Shown: one piece after another, positions 1 through 6,019 of the stretch
Layout: each line of letters opens with the position of its first letter
How positions within the stretch are numbered: position 1 is the first letter of the stretch
Assembly (NCBI GenBank): GCA_016867175.1
Contig: VGKF01000036.1
Location: 1-7,664 of the forward strand
Length of the DNA stretch: 7,664 nt
Reading direction: 5' to 3'
Origin: Candidatus Omnitrophota bacterium
GTDB lineage: Bacteria > Omnitrophota > Gorgyraeia > Gygaellales > Profunditerraquicolaceae
The notes under the pieces: generated by a model
What the model was told of the DNA's origin: nothing
Databases searched by the model: none
What the model saw: the letters and a program-made list of their open reading frames with translations, nothing else
Made by a program: the position numbers and the translations under genes

Positions 1-94
1 CGATCTCACCGCGTTTTACCAGCATATCCACGCCCTTAACCACCTCTCTGCCGTCGTAAGATTTAGAGAGAGCCTTTATCTCCAAGAGATGCAT
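1..94 (-). CDS. lptB: LptB, LPS export ABC transporter ATP-binding protein (N-terminal fragment, cut by window edge)
   Basis: Only the first 31 codons are present. The translation begins MHLLEIKALSKSYDGREV and continues VVKGVDMLVKRGEI, which is the usual start of an ABC ATPase: the first beta strands, the Y-x-G-R-x-V-V A-loop region with the aromatic residue that stacks on ATP, and the G-E-I lead-in to the Walker A loop, which lies outside the window. LptB is the cytoplasmic ATPase that with LptF and LptG drives LPS out of the inner membrane. I chose the ATG at 94 because a perfect GGAGG (complement of 101-105) sits 6 nt upstream. The gene overlaps the end of the LptC-LptA gene by 32 nt. Assignment as LptB rather than another ABC ATPase rests on this context and on the typical N-terminus; the Walker and signature motifs cannot be seen. 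Confidence 0.88.
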   Translation of the reverse strand, partial: MHLLEIKALSKSYDGREVVKGVDMLVKRGEI

Positions 95-968
95 TCAGAT
101 CCTCCGTAGAATAGATTACGAGCCTGGGCTTACCTAAGAGCGTAATTTTTTTATCCGCGGTAGTATAGACCGCCTCATCGCTAAAAGAGGTATTATCACC
201 GCGCATTATCTTGACATTACCGTGCGCGACAATCTTATCTATCTTAGTCCCCATCATGCCGTCTGAGCCTGCCTGAACTTGAGCATTCTTATCTTTATTG
301 AAATATACATCCATCTTATCGCTGTAAATTAAAAGGTCTCCCCGGTCAACCTTTACGTTACTATTAAAGGTAGCCACGTTCTTGTCGTAATCTATCTCTA
401 GGGGGCCGTCACAGGTAATCACGGTCTTTCCATCCTGCGGATCTTCTTTTTTTTTATTCTCGGCAGCAGGATTGAGCCTGACCATCACATCCCTCTCCAG
501 CTTGATCTGGTTCAGATTAGGATGACCCTCGGCCCCGTAGGCAGTGGTGACCATATTTTCTCTCTCGATATTAACCTTATCTTTGGTAGTAACAACCTGG
601 TTCTTCCTGTCCCAGTCCAGTGAATCAGTAAGCAGTTTGGCGCCCGAGGAGGTGGTCACTACTACATTCTGCTCCAGGTGCACCTTACCTTTAGTCTTGT
701 CAAAATCCCCCTTATCCGCAGTGAGCTTGATATCCTCTTTTTCTCCGTAGAGGTTGCCTGTGATATCTTTGAGTTTGATAATATCGGTAAAGATATCCGC
801 AGATTTACCGGAGAGGTCCCAGCTCTTCCTGCCTTTCTCTCCGAAACCGGAGAGCGAGAAATCGCTGATCTGCTGGTCTGATTCATTGGAGAGCTGCTCT
901 TTGGCCCAGGCAAAAGAAGCTAGAGCTAATACTAATGATAAAACCAAAAATAATTTCTTAAAGGTCAT
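63..968 (-). CDS. lptA: LptC-LptA fusion protein, periplasmic LPS transport
   Basis: 301 residues. Residues 1-22 form a signal peptide: two lysines, a Leu/Val-rich core, and A20-W21-A22 as a signal peptidase I site. Residues about 38-167 resemble LptC: a GRK-x-W-x-L start near 46-52, then repeating beta-strand units such as LTADKGDFDKTKGKVHLEQ (82-100) and a G-A-K-L-L-T-D strand (109-115). A charged linker, NKKKEDPQDG (171-180), follows. Residues about 183-288 look like LptA/OstA: an I-T-C-D-G-P-L-E-I-D-Y strand, an L-I-Y-S-D-K-M-D strand, and V-A-H-G-N-V-K-I near 247-254. LptC and LptA normally are separate beta-jellyroll proteins that hand LPS from LptBFG to the outer-membrane LptD; here both lie in one chain. 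Unlike typical LptC there seems to be a cleavable signal rather than a retained membrane anchor. The start overlaps kdsC by 11 nt; GGTGG six bases upstream is a weak ribosome site. Fold assignment is by pattern, so domain edges are approximate. Confidence 0.87.
   Translation of the reverse strand: MTFKKLFLVLSLVLALASFAWAKEQLSNESDQQISDFSLSGFGEKGRKSWDLSGKSADIFTDIIKLKDITGNLYGEKEDIKLTADKGDFDKTKGKVHLEQNVVVTTSSGAKLLTDSLDWDRKNQVVTTKDKVNIERENMVTTAYGAEGHPNLNQIKLERDVMVRLNPAAENKKKEDPQDGKTVITCDGPLEIDYDKNVATFNSNVKVDRGDLLIYSDKMDVYFNKDKNAQVQAGSDGMMGTKIDKIVAHGNVKIMRGDNTSFSDEAVYTTADKKITLLGKPRLVIYSTEDLNASLGDKGSL
101..105 (-). promoter_or_regulatory. Ribosome binding site of lptB
   Basis: The mRNA reads GGAGG, then six bases, then ATG at 94. 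It is the strongest Shine-Dalgarno match in the window and lies inside the coding end of the LptC-LptA gene, so lptB can be initiated independently although its start overlaps the upstream gene. This site decides the lptB start. Confidence 0.8.
447..455 (-). repeat. A9 homopolymer tract in the LptC-LptA linker
   Basis: Nine T on the plus strand, read as AAA-AAA-AAA in the mRNA (K172-K174), preceded by AAT and followed by GAA. It lies between the LptC-like and LptA-like halves. One added A leads to TGA at 411-409 and one lost A leads to TGA at 421-419, so a slip in either direction would end the protein shortly after the LptC-like half. The tract itself is seen directly; any slippage is inference. 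Confidence 0.75.
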
Positions 969-1485
969 ACAGCGCCACCATCTCCTGCCACTTACCTTGA
1001 GATTTCAAGATAACCTCTGCGACCTCGCGCACCGCCCCCCTGCCGCCCTGCCTTAGAGTAATGTAGCGCGCTGCCTGCTTTATCTCCGGACAGGCGTTAA
1101 ATACTGCTACCGGAAAACCTACCCTTTTCATAAGGCAGAGGTCCACTAGGTCGTCTCCTACAAAACAGACTTCACCGGCCTCTAATCTATATTTCTTTAA
1201 GATCCTCTCTAAAACCCTGCTCTTAGGGTGGATATCCGCAAAGACCGCCTCTACCCGCATATCGCGGGCCCTGGGTATAATGGCCCGCGAGCCTTTGGCA
1301 GTGATAAGTATGGTAGGAACTCCCGCCTTTTTTAAGAGGTAAACGCCTAACCCGTCATGCACATCAAAAAACTTGGAATCTCTGGCCTTAGAGTCATAGA
1401 TTATCCTGCCGTCAGTCAAAACCCCGTCTACATCTAAAAGCAGGATCTTTATATTCTTGGCGAAATTAATTACCGATTCTTCCAT
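958..1485 (-). CDS. kdsC: KdsC, 3-deoxy-D-manno-octulosonate 8-phosphate phosphatase
   Basis: HAD-family phosphatase that converts Kdo-8-phosphate to Kdo and phosphate in the cytoplasm. With the ATG at 1485 it has 175 residues, usual for stand-alone KdsC. Visible motifs: LLLDVDGVLTDG with the nucleophile and acid/base Asp (D18, D20), motif II threonine in I-T-A-K (T62), motif III lysine in H-P-K-S-R (K88), the metal-binding GDDLVD (110-115), and the C-terminal GGRGAVRE tail (147-154) that in known KdsC tetramers closes a neighbour's active site. After the motif II threonine the usual G-R pair is A-K here, a mild variation. I prefer the start at 1485 because AGGGGA (complement of 1491-1496) lies five bases upstream; an ATG at 1500, overlapping the kdsD TGA by one base, or a TTG at 1503 would add 5 or 6 residues. 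The 3' end overlaps the LptC-LptA gene by 11 nt. Confidence 0.95.
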   Translation of the reverse strand: MEESVINFAKNIKILLLDVDGVLTDGRIIYDSKARDSKFFDVHDGLGVYLLKKAGVPTILITAKGSRAIIPRARDMRVEAVFADIHPKSRVLERILKKYRLEAGEVCFVGDDLVDLCLMKRVGFPVAVFNACPEIKQAARYITLRQGGRGAVREVAEVILKSQGKWQEMVALYDL

Positions 1486-1490
1486 CTTAA

Positions 1491-1496
1491 TCCCCT
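1491..1496 (-). promoter_or_regulatory. Ribosome binding site deciding the kdsC start
   Basis: The mRNA reads AGGGGA, then five bases, then ATG at 1485. The competing ATG at 1500 (in TGATG with the kdsD stop) has only a distant AGG-rich stretch upstream. The KdsC starting at 1485, MEESVINFAKNIK, also places the DxD motif at residues 18-20, as is common in the family. Confidence 0.5.
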
Positions 1497-1499
1497 GCA

Positions 1500-2468
1500 T
1501 CAAAATAAGCCTGCCTTAAGCAGATCCTGTACATCCAAAAGGCCAAGCGGACGTTTGTGTTTGTCTACCACCGGTATCTCGTCTATCTTTTTAAGCTCTA
1601 GTATACGCATTGCCTCAGCTGCCAGCATCTGGGGCCCCACGGTAACCGGGTTTTTGGTCATCACGTCCTTAATCTTACGGCCGGGAAGATCTGCGTCTAT
1701 ACCTAAATGACGGCGCAGGTCTCCGTCGGTAAATATCCCCTTGAGTCTGCCCTTTCTATCTACCACAGTTGCCGAGCCTGCCCTGGCCTGTGTAATCTTA
1801 AGCAGGACATCTTTGACTTTCTTTTCTTCGCTGACAATAGGATTGGCAGCGCCCTTGCGCATGATATCCTCTACCTTTAAAAACAGGCTTCTGCCCAACG
1901 CCCCTCCGGGATGGAAAAAGGCAAAGTCCTTCTCTCGAAACCCCTTTAATTCCAATAGACATACTGCCAAGGCATCAGTAATAGCCAAGGTGGCAGTAGT
2001 AGAAGCAGTCGGCGCTAAGCCCAAAGGACAGGCCTCTTTTTTTACCGAAACATCCAGGGCCACATCGCTGTATTTTGCTAGAACCGACTTTATATTTCCG
2101 GTAAGCGCTATGATACGGGAGCCGATCTTTTTCAACAGAGGCAAGAGTTGTTTCATCTCCTCTGTTGAACCGCTATTAGAAATGATGATAACCACATCTT
2201 CAGAGGTCACCTTACCCAAATCTCCGTGTATAGCCTCGGCAGTGTGCAAAAATAGGCTTGGCGTTCCGGTGGAAGCTAGGGTAGCTGAGAATTTCTGGGC
2301 GATAATACCGGTCTTACCCATCCCGCTTACTACTGCCCTTCCTTTACTCTTAAGGATTATATTGACCGCCTTTTCGAAATTACGTCCGATGCGCGGGCCT
2401 AAGGCGCTTATTGCATCTGATTCGATCCTGAGGACCTCCTTGGCTCTTCTAATAATATTTATTCTCAT
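1500..2468 (-). CDS. kdsD: KdsD (KpsF/GutQ family), D-arabinose 5-phosphate isomerase
   Basis: Interconverts ribulose-5-phosphate and arabinose-5-phosphate, the first committed step to Kdo. 322 residues, full family length. Residues about 30-180 are the SIS sugar-isomerase domain: GMGKTG (49-54), the H-T-A-E-A-I-H-G-D-L-G stretch (75-85), SNSGSTEE (97-104), E-A-C-P-L-G-L-A-P-T-A-S-T-T (145-158) and FHPGGALGR (185-193). K52, E104, E145 and H186 sit at a constant offset of seven from the E. coli KdsD active-site residues K59, E111, E152 and H193. Two CBS domains follow, about 200-255 (with I-F-T-D-G-D-L-R-R) and 267-320. ATG at 2468 has GAGG seven bases upstream and overlaps the kdsA stop as ATGA. 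Its place next to kdsA and kdsC favours Kdo synthesis over the GutQ or capsule paralogue roles. Confidence 0.96.
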   Translation of the reverse strand: MRINIIRRAKEVLRIESDAISALGPRIGRNFEKAVNIILKSKGRAVVSGMGKTGIIAQKFSATLASTGTPSLFLHTAEAIHGDLGKVTSEDVVIIISNSGSTEEMKQLLPLLKKIGSRIIALTGNIKSVLAKYSDVALDVSVKKEACPLGLAPTASTTATLAITDALAVCLLELKGFREKDFAFFHPGGALGRSLFLKVEDIMRKGAANPIVSEEKKVKDVLLKITQARAGSATVVDRKGRLKGIFTDGDLRRHLGIDADLPGRKIKDVMTKNPVTVGPQMLAAEAMRILELKKIDEIPVVDKHKRPLGLLDVQDLLKAGLF

Positions 2469-3277
2469 AGGGCTGCCTCGATCTTTTTGATTTGTCTCAA
2501 GAGCTTCTCCAGCTCCTTTAAATTTATCATATTCGGCCCGTCGCAGGGAGCATTATCCGGGTCAGGATGCACCTCTAGGAATAACCCATCGCAGCCAAAG
2601 GCCACTGCTGCCCTGGAGAGCCCGGAAACAAACTCGCGCTGGCCTCCCGAAGAACCACCCCTTCCTCCCGGCAGCTGGATACTGTGCGTAGCATCATAGA
2701 TAACCGGATAGCCAAGTTCGCGCATTATCCCTAAACTCCTAAAATCAGAGACTAGGTTATTGTAACCGAAGCAAGAGCCCCTTTCAGTAATCAATATAGA
2801 GCGGTTACCGGTAGACTCTATCTTTTTGATTATAGGCACAATATCCCAAGGCGCTAAGAACTGCCCCTTCTTTATATTTATGACTTTCCCGGTCTTGGCA
2901 GCAGAGACCACAATATCCGTCTGGCGGCAGAGGAATGCGGGGATCTGAATGATATCTAAGATTTCGGCTGCCTCGCTGATCTCTTTTTGGCAGTGTATGT
3001 CGCTTAATACGGGGACCTTTAATTTTTGCTTTACCTTACCGAGTATCTCAAGCCCCTTCCTTAATCCCGGTCCGCGGTATGAATCTATTGAGAGCCGGTT
3101 AGCCTTATCAAAGCTGGATTTAAAGATATACGGGATATGTAACCTAAGGGCGAGCTCTTGGATCCTTTTGCCGCTCTCAAGGCAGAGCCGCTCTGATTCA
3201 GCCACACACGGCCCGGCGATTAAAACCAGAGGGTGCTTATTTCCTATCTTTATATTCTTTACGCTAATCTGGCGCAT
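2465..3277 (-). CDS. kdsA: KdsA, 3-deoxy-8-phosphooctulonate synthase, metal-dependent type
   Basis: Condenses phosphoenolpyruvate with arabinose-5-phosphate to give Kdo-8-phosphate in the cytoplasm. 270 residues, a full (beta/alpha)8 barrel of the DAHP/KDO8P synthase family. Visible motifs: IAGPCVAESE (20-29), FKSSFDKANR (52-61), the S-Y-R-G-P-G-L-x-x-G-L stretch (66-76), P-V-L-S-D-I-H (89-95), QIPAFLCRQTD (111-121), INIKKGQF (133-140), ATHSIQLPGG (196-205) and FLEVHPDPDNAPCDGPNM (233-250). C24, H198, E235 and D246 keep a constant offset of 13 from the four metal ligands of the Aquifex enzyme (C11, H185, E222, D233), so this is the metal-requiring class, whereas the E. coli class has Asn at the Cys position. 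The ATG at 3277 shares one base with the kdsB TAA (TAATG), and AAGGA lies upstream; the stop overlaps kdsD by 4 nt. Confidence 0.97.
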   Translation of the reverse strand: MRQISVKNIKIGNKHPLVLIAGPCVAESERLCLESGKRIQELALRLHIPYIFKSSFDKANRLSIDSYRGPGLRKGLEILGKVKQKLKVPVLSDIHCQKEISEAAEILDIIQIPAFLCRQTDIVVSAAKTGKVINIKKGQFLAPWDIVPIIKKIESTGNRSILITERGSCFGYNNLVSDFRSLGIMRELGYPVIYDATHSIQLPGGRGGSSGGQREFVSGLSRAAVAFGCDGLFLEVHPDPDNAPCDGPNMINLKELEKLLRQIKKIEAAL

Positions 3278-4017
3278 TAGCTCTTTTCCTTTTCCAGGTG
3301 TTCGATTACCCTCTTTAAATCTTCCGGCACATCCACGCCTATAGTCTCGTATTTGGTCTCGATAAGCCGGATACGAAAACCCTCTTCCAACACACGTAAT
3401 TGCTCAAGCTTCTCTATATTTTCTAAAGACGATGGGGGAAGATTCTTAAAAGTGAATAGAAAATCCTTGGTGTATCCGTATAATCCGATATGCTTATAAT
3501 AAACCGGATCTTGAATCTCGGAATTATTTGCCTTATAAGGTATGGCTGCCCGGGAAAAATATAAGGCAAATTTATTCTTATCCGCCACTACCTTGACGAT
3601 ATTAGGGTCATCCAGCTCAGCATTATCCTCTATCTTCTTGATCAAAGTAGCTACAGAAATACCGGAATCCGCAAGCAGCTCGCGCGCCAGGGAATCAATC
3701 ATAGTAGGGTGAATTAATGGCTCATCTGCCTGGATATTTATCGCTATTTTCACCTCTATCGGGTTGATAACCTCGACTATCCTGTCTGTGCCAGAGAGAT
3801 GATCCTTGGAAGTCATTGTTACCTTGGCACCGAATTCTCTGGCTACTTGGGCTACCCGCTCGTCGTCGCAGGCAATAATCAGTTCGTCCAAAAGAAGGGC
3901 CCCCCCTGCCCTCTCCCAGACATGTTGCAGCATGGACTTGCCCATTATCTTGGCTAAGACCTTGCCTTCAAACCTGGTAGAAGAGAATCTTGCCGGTATA
4001 ACTCCGATTATATCCAT
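3277..4017 (-). CDS. kdsB: KdsB, 3-deoxy-manno-octulosonate cytidylyltransferase (CMP-Kdo synthetase)
   Basis: Joins Kdo and CTP to give CMP-Kdo, the donor used by the Kdo transferase WaaA. 246 residues, the usual length. The N-terminal nucleotide site reads IPARFSSTRFEGKVLA (7-22), with R10, R15 and K19 kept but the common L-P-G-K-P replaced by F-E-G-K-V. SGTDRIVEV (75-83), NIQADEPLI (94-102, with metal-binding D98; Ala replaces the common Gly), ALYFSRAAIP (151-160), K-H-I-G-L-Y-G-Y (175-182), EKLEQLRVLE (202-211) and GVDVPEDL (227-234, second metal Asp D229) are all present. The start at 4017 shares one base with the rfaE1 stop in a TAATG arrangement, with AAAGG about eight bases before it. 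A run of seven G near residues 38-39 is in frame. Function is confident from the motifs and from kdsA, kdsC and kdsD beside it. Confidence 0.97.
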   Translation of the reverse strand: MDIIGVIPARFSSTRFEGKVLAKIMGKSMLQHVWERAGGALLLDELIIACDDERVAQVAREFGAKVTMTSKDHLSGTDRIVEVINPIEVKIAINIQADEPLIHPTMIDSLARELLADSGISVATLIKKIEDNAELDDPNIVKVVADKNKFALYFSRAAIPYKANNSEIQDPVYYKHIGLYGYTKDFLFTFKNLPPSSLENIEKLEQLRVLEEGFRIRLIETKYETIGVDVPEDLKRVIEHLEKEKS

Positions 4018-5030
4018 TAGCTCAACCTTTCTAGGAGTTCTTTCCTGGTGGTCACTGCCGTACCAACCTTACCCACTACAATCCCGGCGGCAAAATTAGC
4101 GATATGCGCTGCCTCAAGCTTAGTAGCGCCCGAGGAGAGCGCCAGGGTAAACGTACTGATTACCGTATCCCCTGCGCCAGATACATCAAAGACTTCCTGG
4201 GCTACTGTCGGTATATGCGTTATGCGTCCGCTGCTCTCAAAAAGCTGCATCCCATGCTCACCCAAAGTCACCAGTATAGAATCAAGCCCCAGGTATTTAA
4301 GCACCTGCCTGGCTGCGTAATCAATATCTTTATCAGTAAAGAGCCTATCATTACTGAGCTTGAACTTATTAGTGGTATCTTTAATTTTTAGATTACGGAT
4401 AGCATTCTCTAGCTCTCTTCGGTTCGGGGTAATAGAAGTCACGCCCTGATAATACTGGAAATGCTCTTCCTTGGGGTCAACGGTAATAATCTTTTTTTTG
4501 GAGCGCGCCAAGGCAATAAGCTGAAAAAGCAGCTGCATATTGATCACGCCCTTTCCGTAATCCTCGATAATCACGGCATCAAAACCAGCGATATTTTGCT
4601 CGATGAATTTAAGGATCCTGTGATTCAGTTCCTTGCTTAAAGGATTGGTATGCTCCCAATCTACTCTGACCACCTGCTGGTGGCCGGCTAGGATGCGTGT
4701 CTTTACCGTAGTATGCCTTCTGGGCTCTTTAAAGATCCCGCGGGCGCTGATCTTTCTTTTCTTAAGCTCTGACAAGAAGATATCCTTATTCCCATCCCGG
4801 CCAGTAACCCCTGCCAGGCAGACTTCTGCACCAAGGGCACTAATATTATTTGCTACGTTAGCCGCCCCTCCCGGGACATAGGTCTTTTTATTCGCCCAGA
4901 CTATCGGCACCGGCGCCTCAGGAGAGATCCTCTCGACCGCCCCCCAGATATATTCGTCCAGTATAAGGTCTCCCACTACCAACACTTTGGCCTTATTGAA
5001 CCTATTGATTATCTCCTTGAGGCGTTTCAT
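4017..5030 (-). CDS. rfaE1: RfaE1, D-glycero-beta-D-manno-heptose-7-phosphate kinase (HldE kinase domain only)
   Basis: PfkB/ribokinase-family sugar kinase, 337 residues. It would phosphorylate heptose-7-phosphate at C1 on the way to ADP-heptose for the LPS inner core. Visible motifs: VVGDLILDEYIWG (18-30) followed by RISPEAPVPI (34-43), the HldE-type substrate signature; GGAANVANNI (54-63); EDYGKGVI (156-163); VDPKEE (184-189); TPNRRE (201-206); and the catalytic DVSGAGDT (282-289) with the base D288, where Ser replaces the common Thr. The chain ends soon after the kinase fold; the C-terminal cytidylyl/adenylyltransferase domain of E. coli-type HldE is absent and no rfaE2 lies in this window. 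The ATG at 5030 overlaps the upstream stop as ATGA, with only a weak AGAAAAG ribosome site, which suggests translational coupling. Another carbohydrate kinase specificity is possible but less likely given the R-I-S-P-E-A-P motif and the LPS context. Confidence 0.91.
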   Translation of the reverse strand: MKRLKEIINRFNKAKVLVVGDLILDEYIWGAVERISPEAPVPIVWANKKTYVPGGAANVANNISALGAEVCLAGVTGRDGNKDIFLSELKKRKISARGIFKEPRRHTTVKTRILAGHQQVVRVDWEHTNPLSKELNHRILKFIEQNIAGFDAVIIEDYGKGVINMQLLFQLIALARSKKKIITVDPKEEHFQYYQGVTSITPNRRELENAIRNLKIKDTTNKFKLSNDRLFTDKDIDYAARQVLKYLGLDSILVTLGEHGMQLFESSGRITHIPTVAQEVFDVSGAGDTVISTFTLALSSGATKLEAAHIANFAAGIVVGKVGTAVTTRKELLERLS

Positions 5031-5956
5031 ATCTTTTCTATTATTGCCTGGGCAAATAGAGGGAGCATTATCTCATGGTGTCCGATAATATAATAACCCT
5101 CGCCGCCTGACTCTACAGGCCTCTTTACTACGTTCTGCCCTGGACGGTACTGATAAAACATATCGAAATTGGCAGTGGTAAAGTTTTTGACCTTATTGCC
5201 TAAATTACGCGCCAGATTCAGCGCCTTTAAGAAGACTTCCGGCAAGACTACAGCTGATCCGAAATTTAAAACTACCCCTCCGTCATTAATACCGCTAATG
5301 CGCTCAACCAGCGAATGAAAATCACGTAGGCTACCCTGGCCGGTTAAGCCGGCGTCAAAAGAAGGGTGTTGATGTATAATATCCGTGCCTATTGCTATAT
5401 AGACGTAAACAGGCACTTTATATTTATAGGCATTATAGAGCAGGCTTTGCTTCTTATAGCGCAGCTTAGAGAGGCCGATCATCCTGGCTACCGAATAACC
5501 TAATCCGAAACCGCAAAGCACTCCCTCATTGACAGCCTTATTGATAGACTCTGCGGTTTCCCTGCCCATGCCAAACTTACCGGTTTTTAAGTTCTGGCTG
5601 ACATCCTCAGAGGTCTCTGCCTGCATGGCAATCTCAAAATCATGTATTATACCTGCGCCATTAAGGCAGATACAGGTAATTACCTTTTTCTTGATAAGCT
5701 CGATCAATACCGGGTTAAGCCCGCACTTGATAATATGCGCTCCCGCCATAAAAATAACCTGCCTTCTTTTCCTGCGAGCAGCAACTACCGCGTCGGTAAG
5801 CCTGCGCATATCCTTGGCTTTTAATATATTAGGCAGGGAATGATAGAAGTTCAAGAAACTCTTCCCTTTTTTGGGTAAAGAGGCAAAATCACGGCCCTGA
5901 ACTTTGCTAAAGCGTTTTTTGATAGAATATGTGCGCACCTTATTTATGTTTATCAT
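5027..5956 (-). CDS. Deoxyhypusine-synthase-like protein of unknown function in an LPS operon
   Basis: 309 residues, no signal peptide or membrane segment, so cytoplasmic. I recognise the fold, not the function. By-eye alignment with human deoxyhypusine synthase (DHS) pairs LNGAGIIHDFEIA (98-110) with the DHS T-A-G-G-x-E-E-D strand, VPVYVYIAIGTD (181-192) with the I-P-V-F-x-x-A-x-T-D strand, a G-G-V-V-L-N-F-G-S-A-V-V-L-P-E segment (226-240) with the G-x-I-I-L-G-G-G-x-x-K segment, and an I-M-L-P-L-F-A-Q-A-I-I-E-K tail (296-308) with the DHS C-terminus. The DHS catalytic S-W-G-K motif is not found: the aligned stretch is RPVESGGEGY (279-288). Bacteria also lack the eIF5A substrate, so hypusine formation is unlikely; homospermidine synthase-type chemistry also relies on such a lysine. 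It heads the tightly coupled rfaE1-kds-lpt run and overlaps rfaE1 by 4 nt, which suggests a job in envelope sugar or LPS metabolism. The ATG at 5956 has no Shine-Dalgarno; GTG at 5938 is an alternative. Confidence 0.7.
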   Translation of the reverse strand: MININKVRTYSIKKRFSKVQGRDFASLPKKGKSFLNFYHSLPNILKAKDMRRLTDAVVAARRKRRQVIFMAGAHIIKCGLNPVLIELIKKKVITCICLNGAGIIHDFEIAMQAETSEDVSQNLKTGKFGMGRETAESINKAVNEGVLCGFGLGYSVARMIGLSKLRYKKQSLLYNAYKYKVPVYVYIAIGTDIIHQHPSFDAGLTGQGSLRDFHSLVERISGINDGGVVLNFGSAVVLPEVFLKALNLARNLGNKVKNFTTANFDMFYQYRPGQNVVKRPVESGGEGYYIIGHHEIMLPLFAQAIIEKI

Positions 5957-5966
5957 AGAAATTCTA

Positions 5967-5994
5967 ATTTTAGCATAAATCCGGCCTAAATCAA
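5967..5994 (-). promoter_or_regulatory. Candidate sigma70 promoter with extended -10, in front of the DHS-like gene and Kdo operon
   Basis: On the minus strand TTGATT (5994-5989) and TAAAAT (5972-5967) are separated by 16 bases, and TGC directly before the -10 makes an extended -10 element. The site lies in the only intergenic gap of the window (63 nt). The predicted start of transcription is near 5960, just four bases before the ATG at 5956, which fits the absence of a ribosome binding site there: either the message is nearly leaderless or the GTG at 5938 is used. AT-rich gaps give such matches by chance, so this is a moderate call. Confidence 0.5.
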
Positions 5995-6019
5995 CTAGAA
6001 AAAGCGAGCATTTTCTTTT

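Noticed and set aside
1741..2490. A 249-codon open frame on the plus strand opposite kdsD, and other shorter plus-strand frames
   Set aside because: They lie antisense to strongly motif-supported genes, show no recognisable domain or ordered composition, and are typical shadows of a coding strand.
3900..3906. G7 run in kdsB (residues 38-39), a possible phase-variation tract
   Set aside because: Seven G is short for phase variation and kdsB is expected to be essential wherever Kdo is needed; the frame is intact.
4492..4499. A8 run in rfaE1 (K178-K180 codons)
   Set aside because: Shorter than the LptC-LptA tract, inside the middle of one fold rather than a domain junction, so slippage would only make a broken protein.
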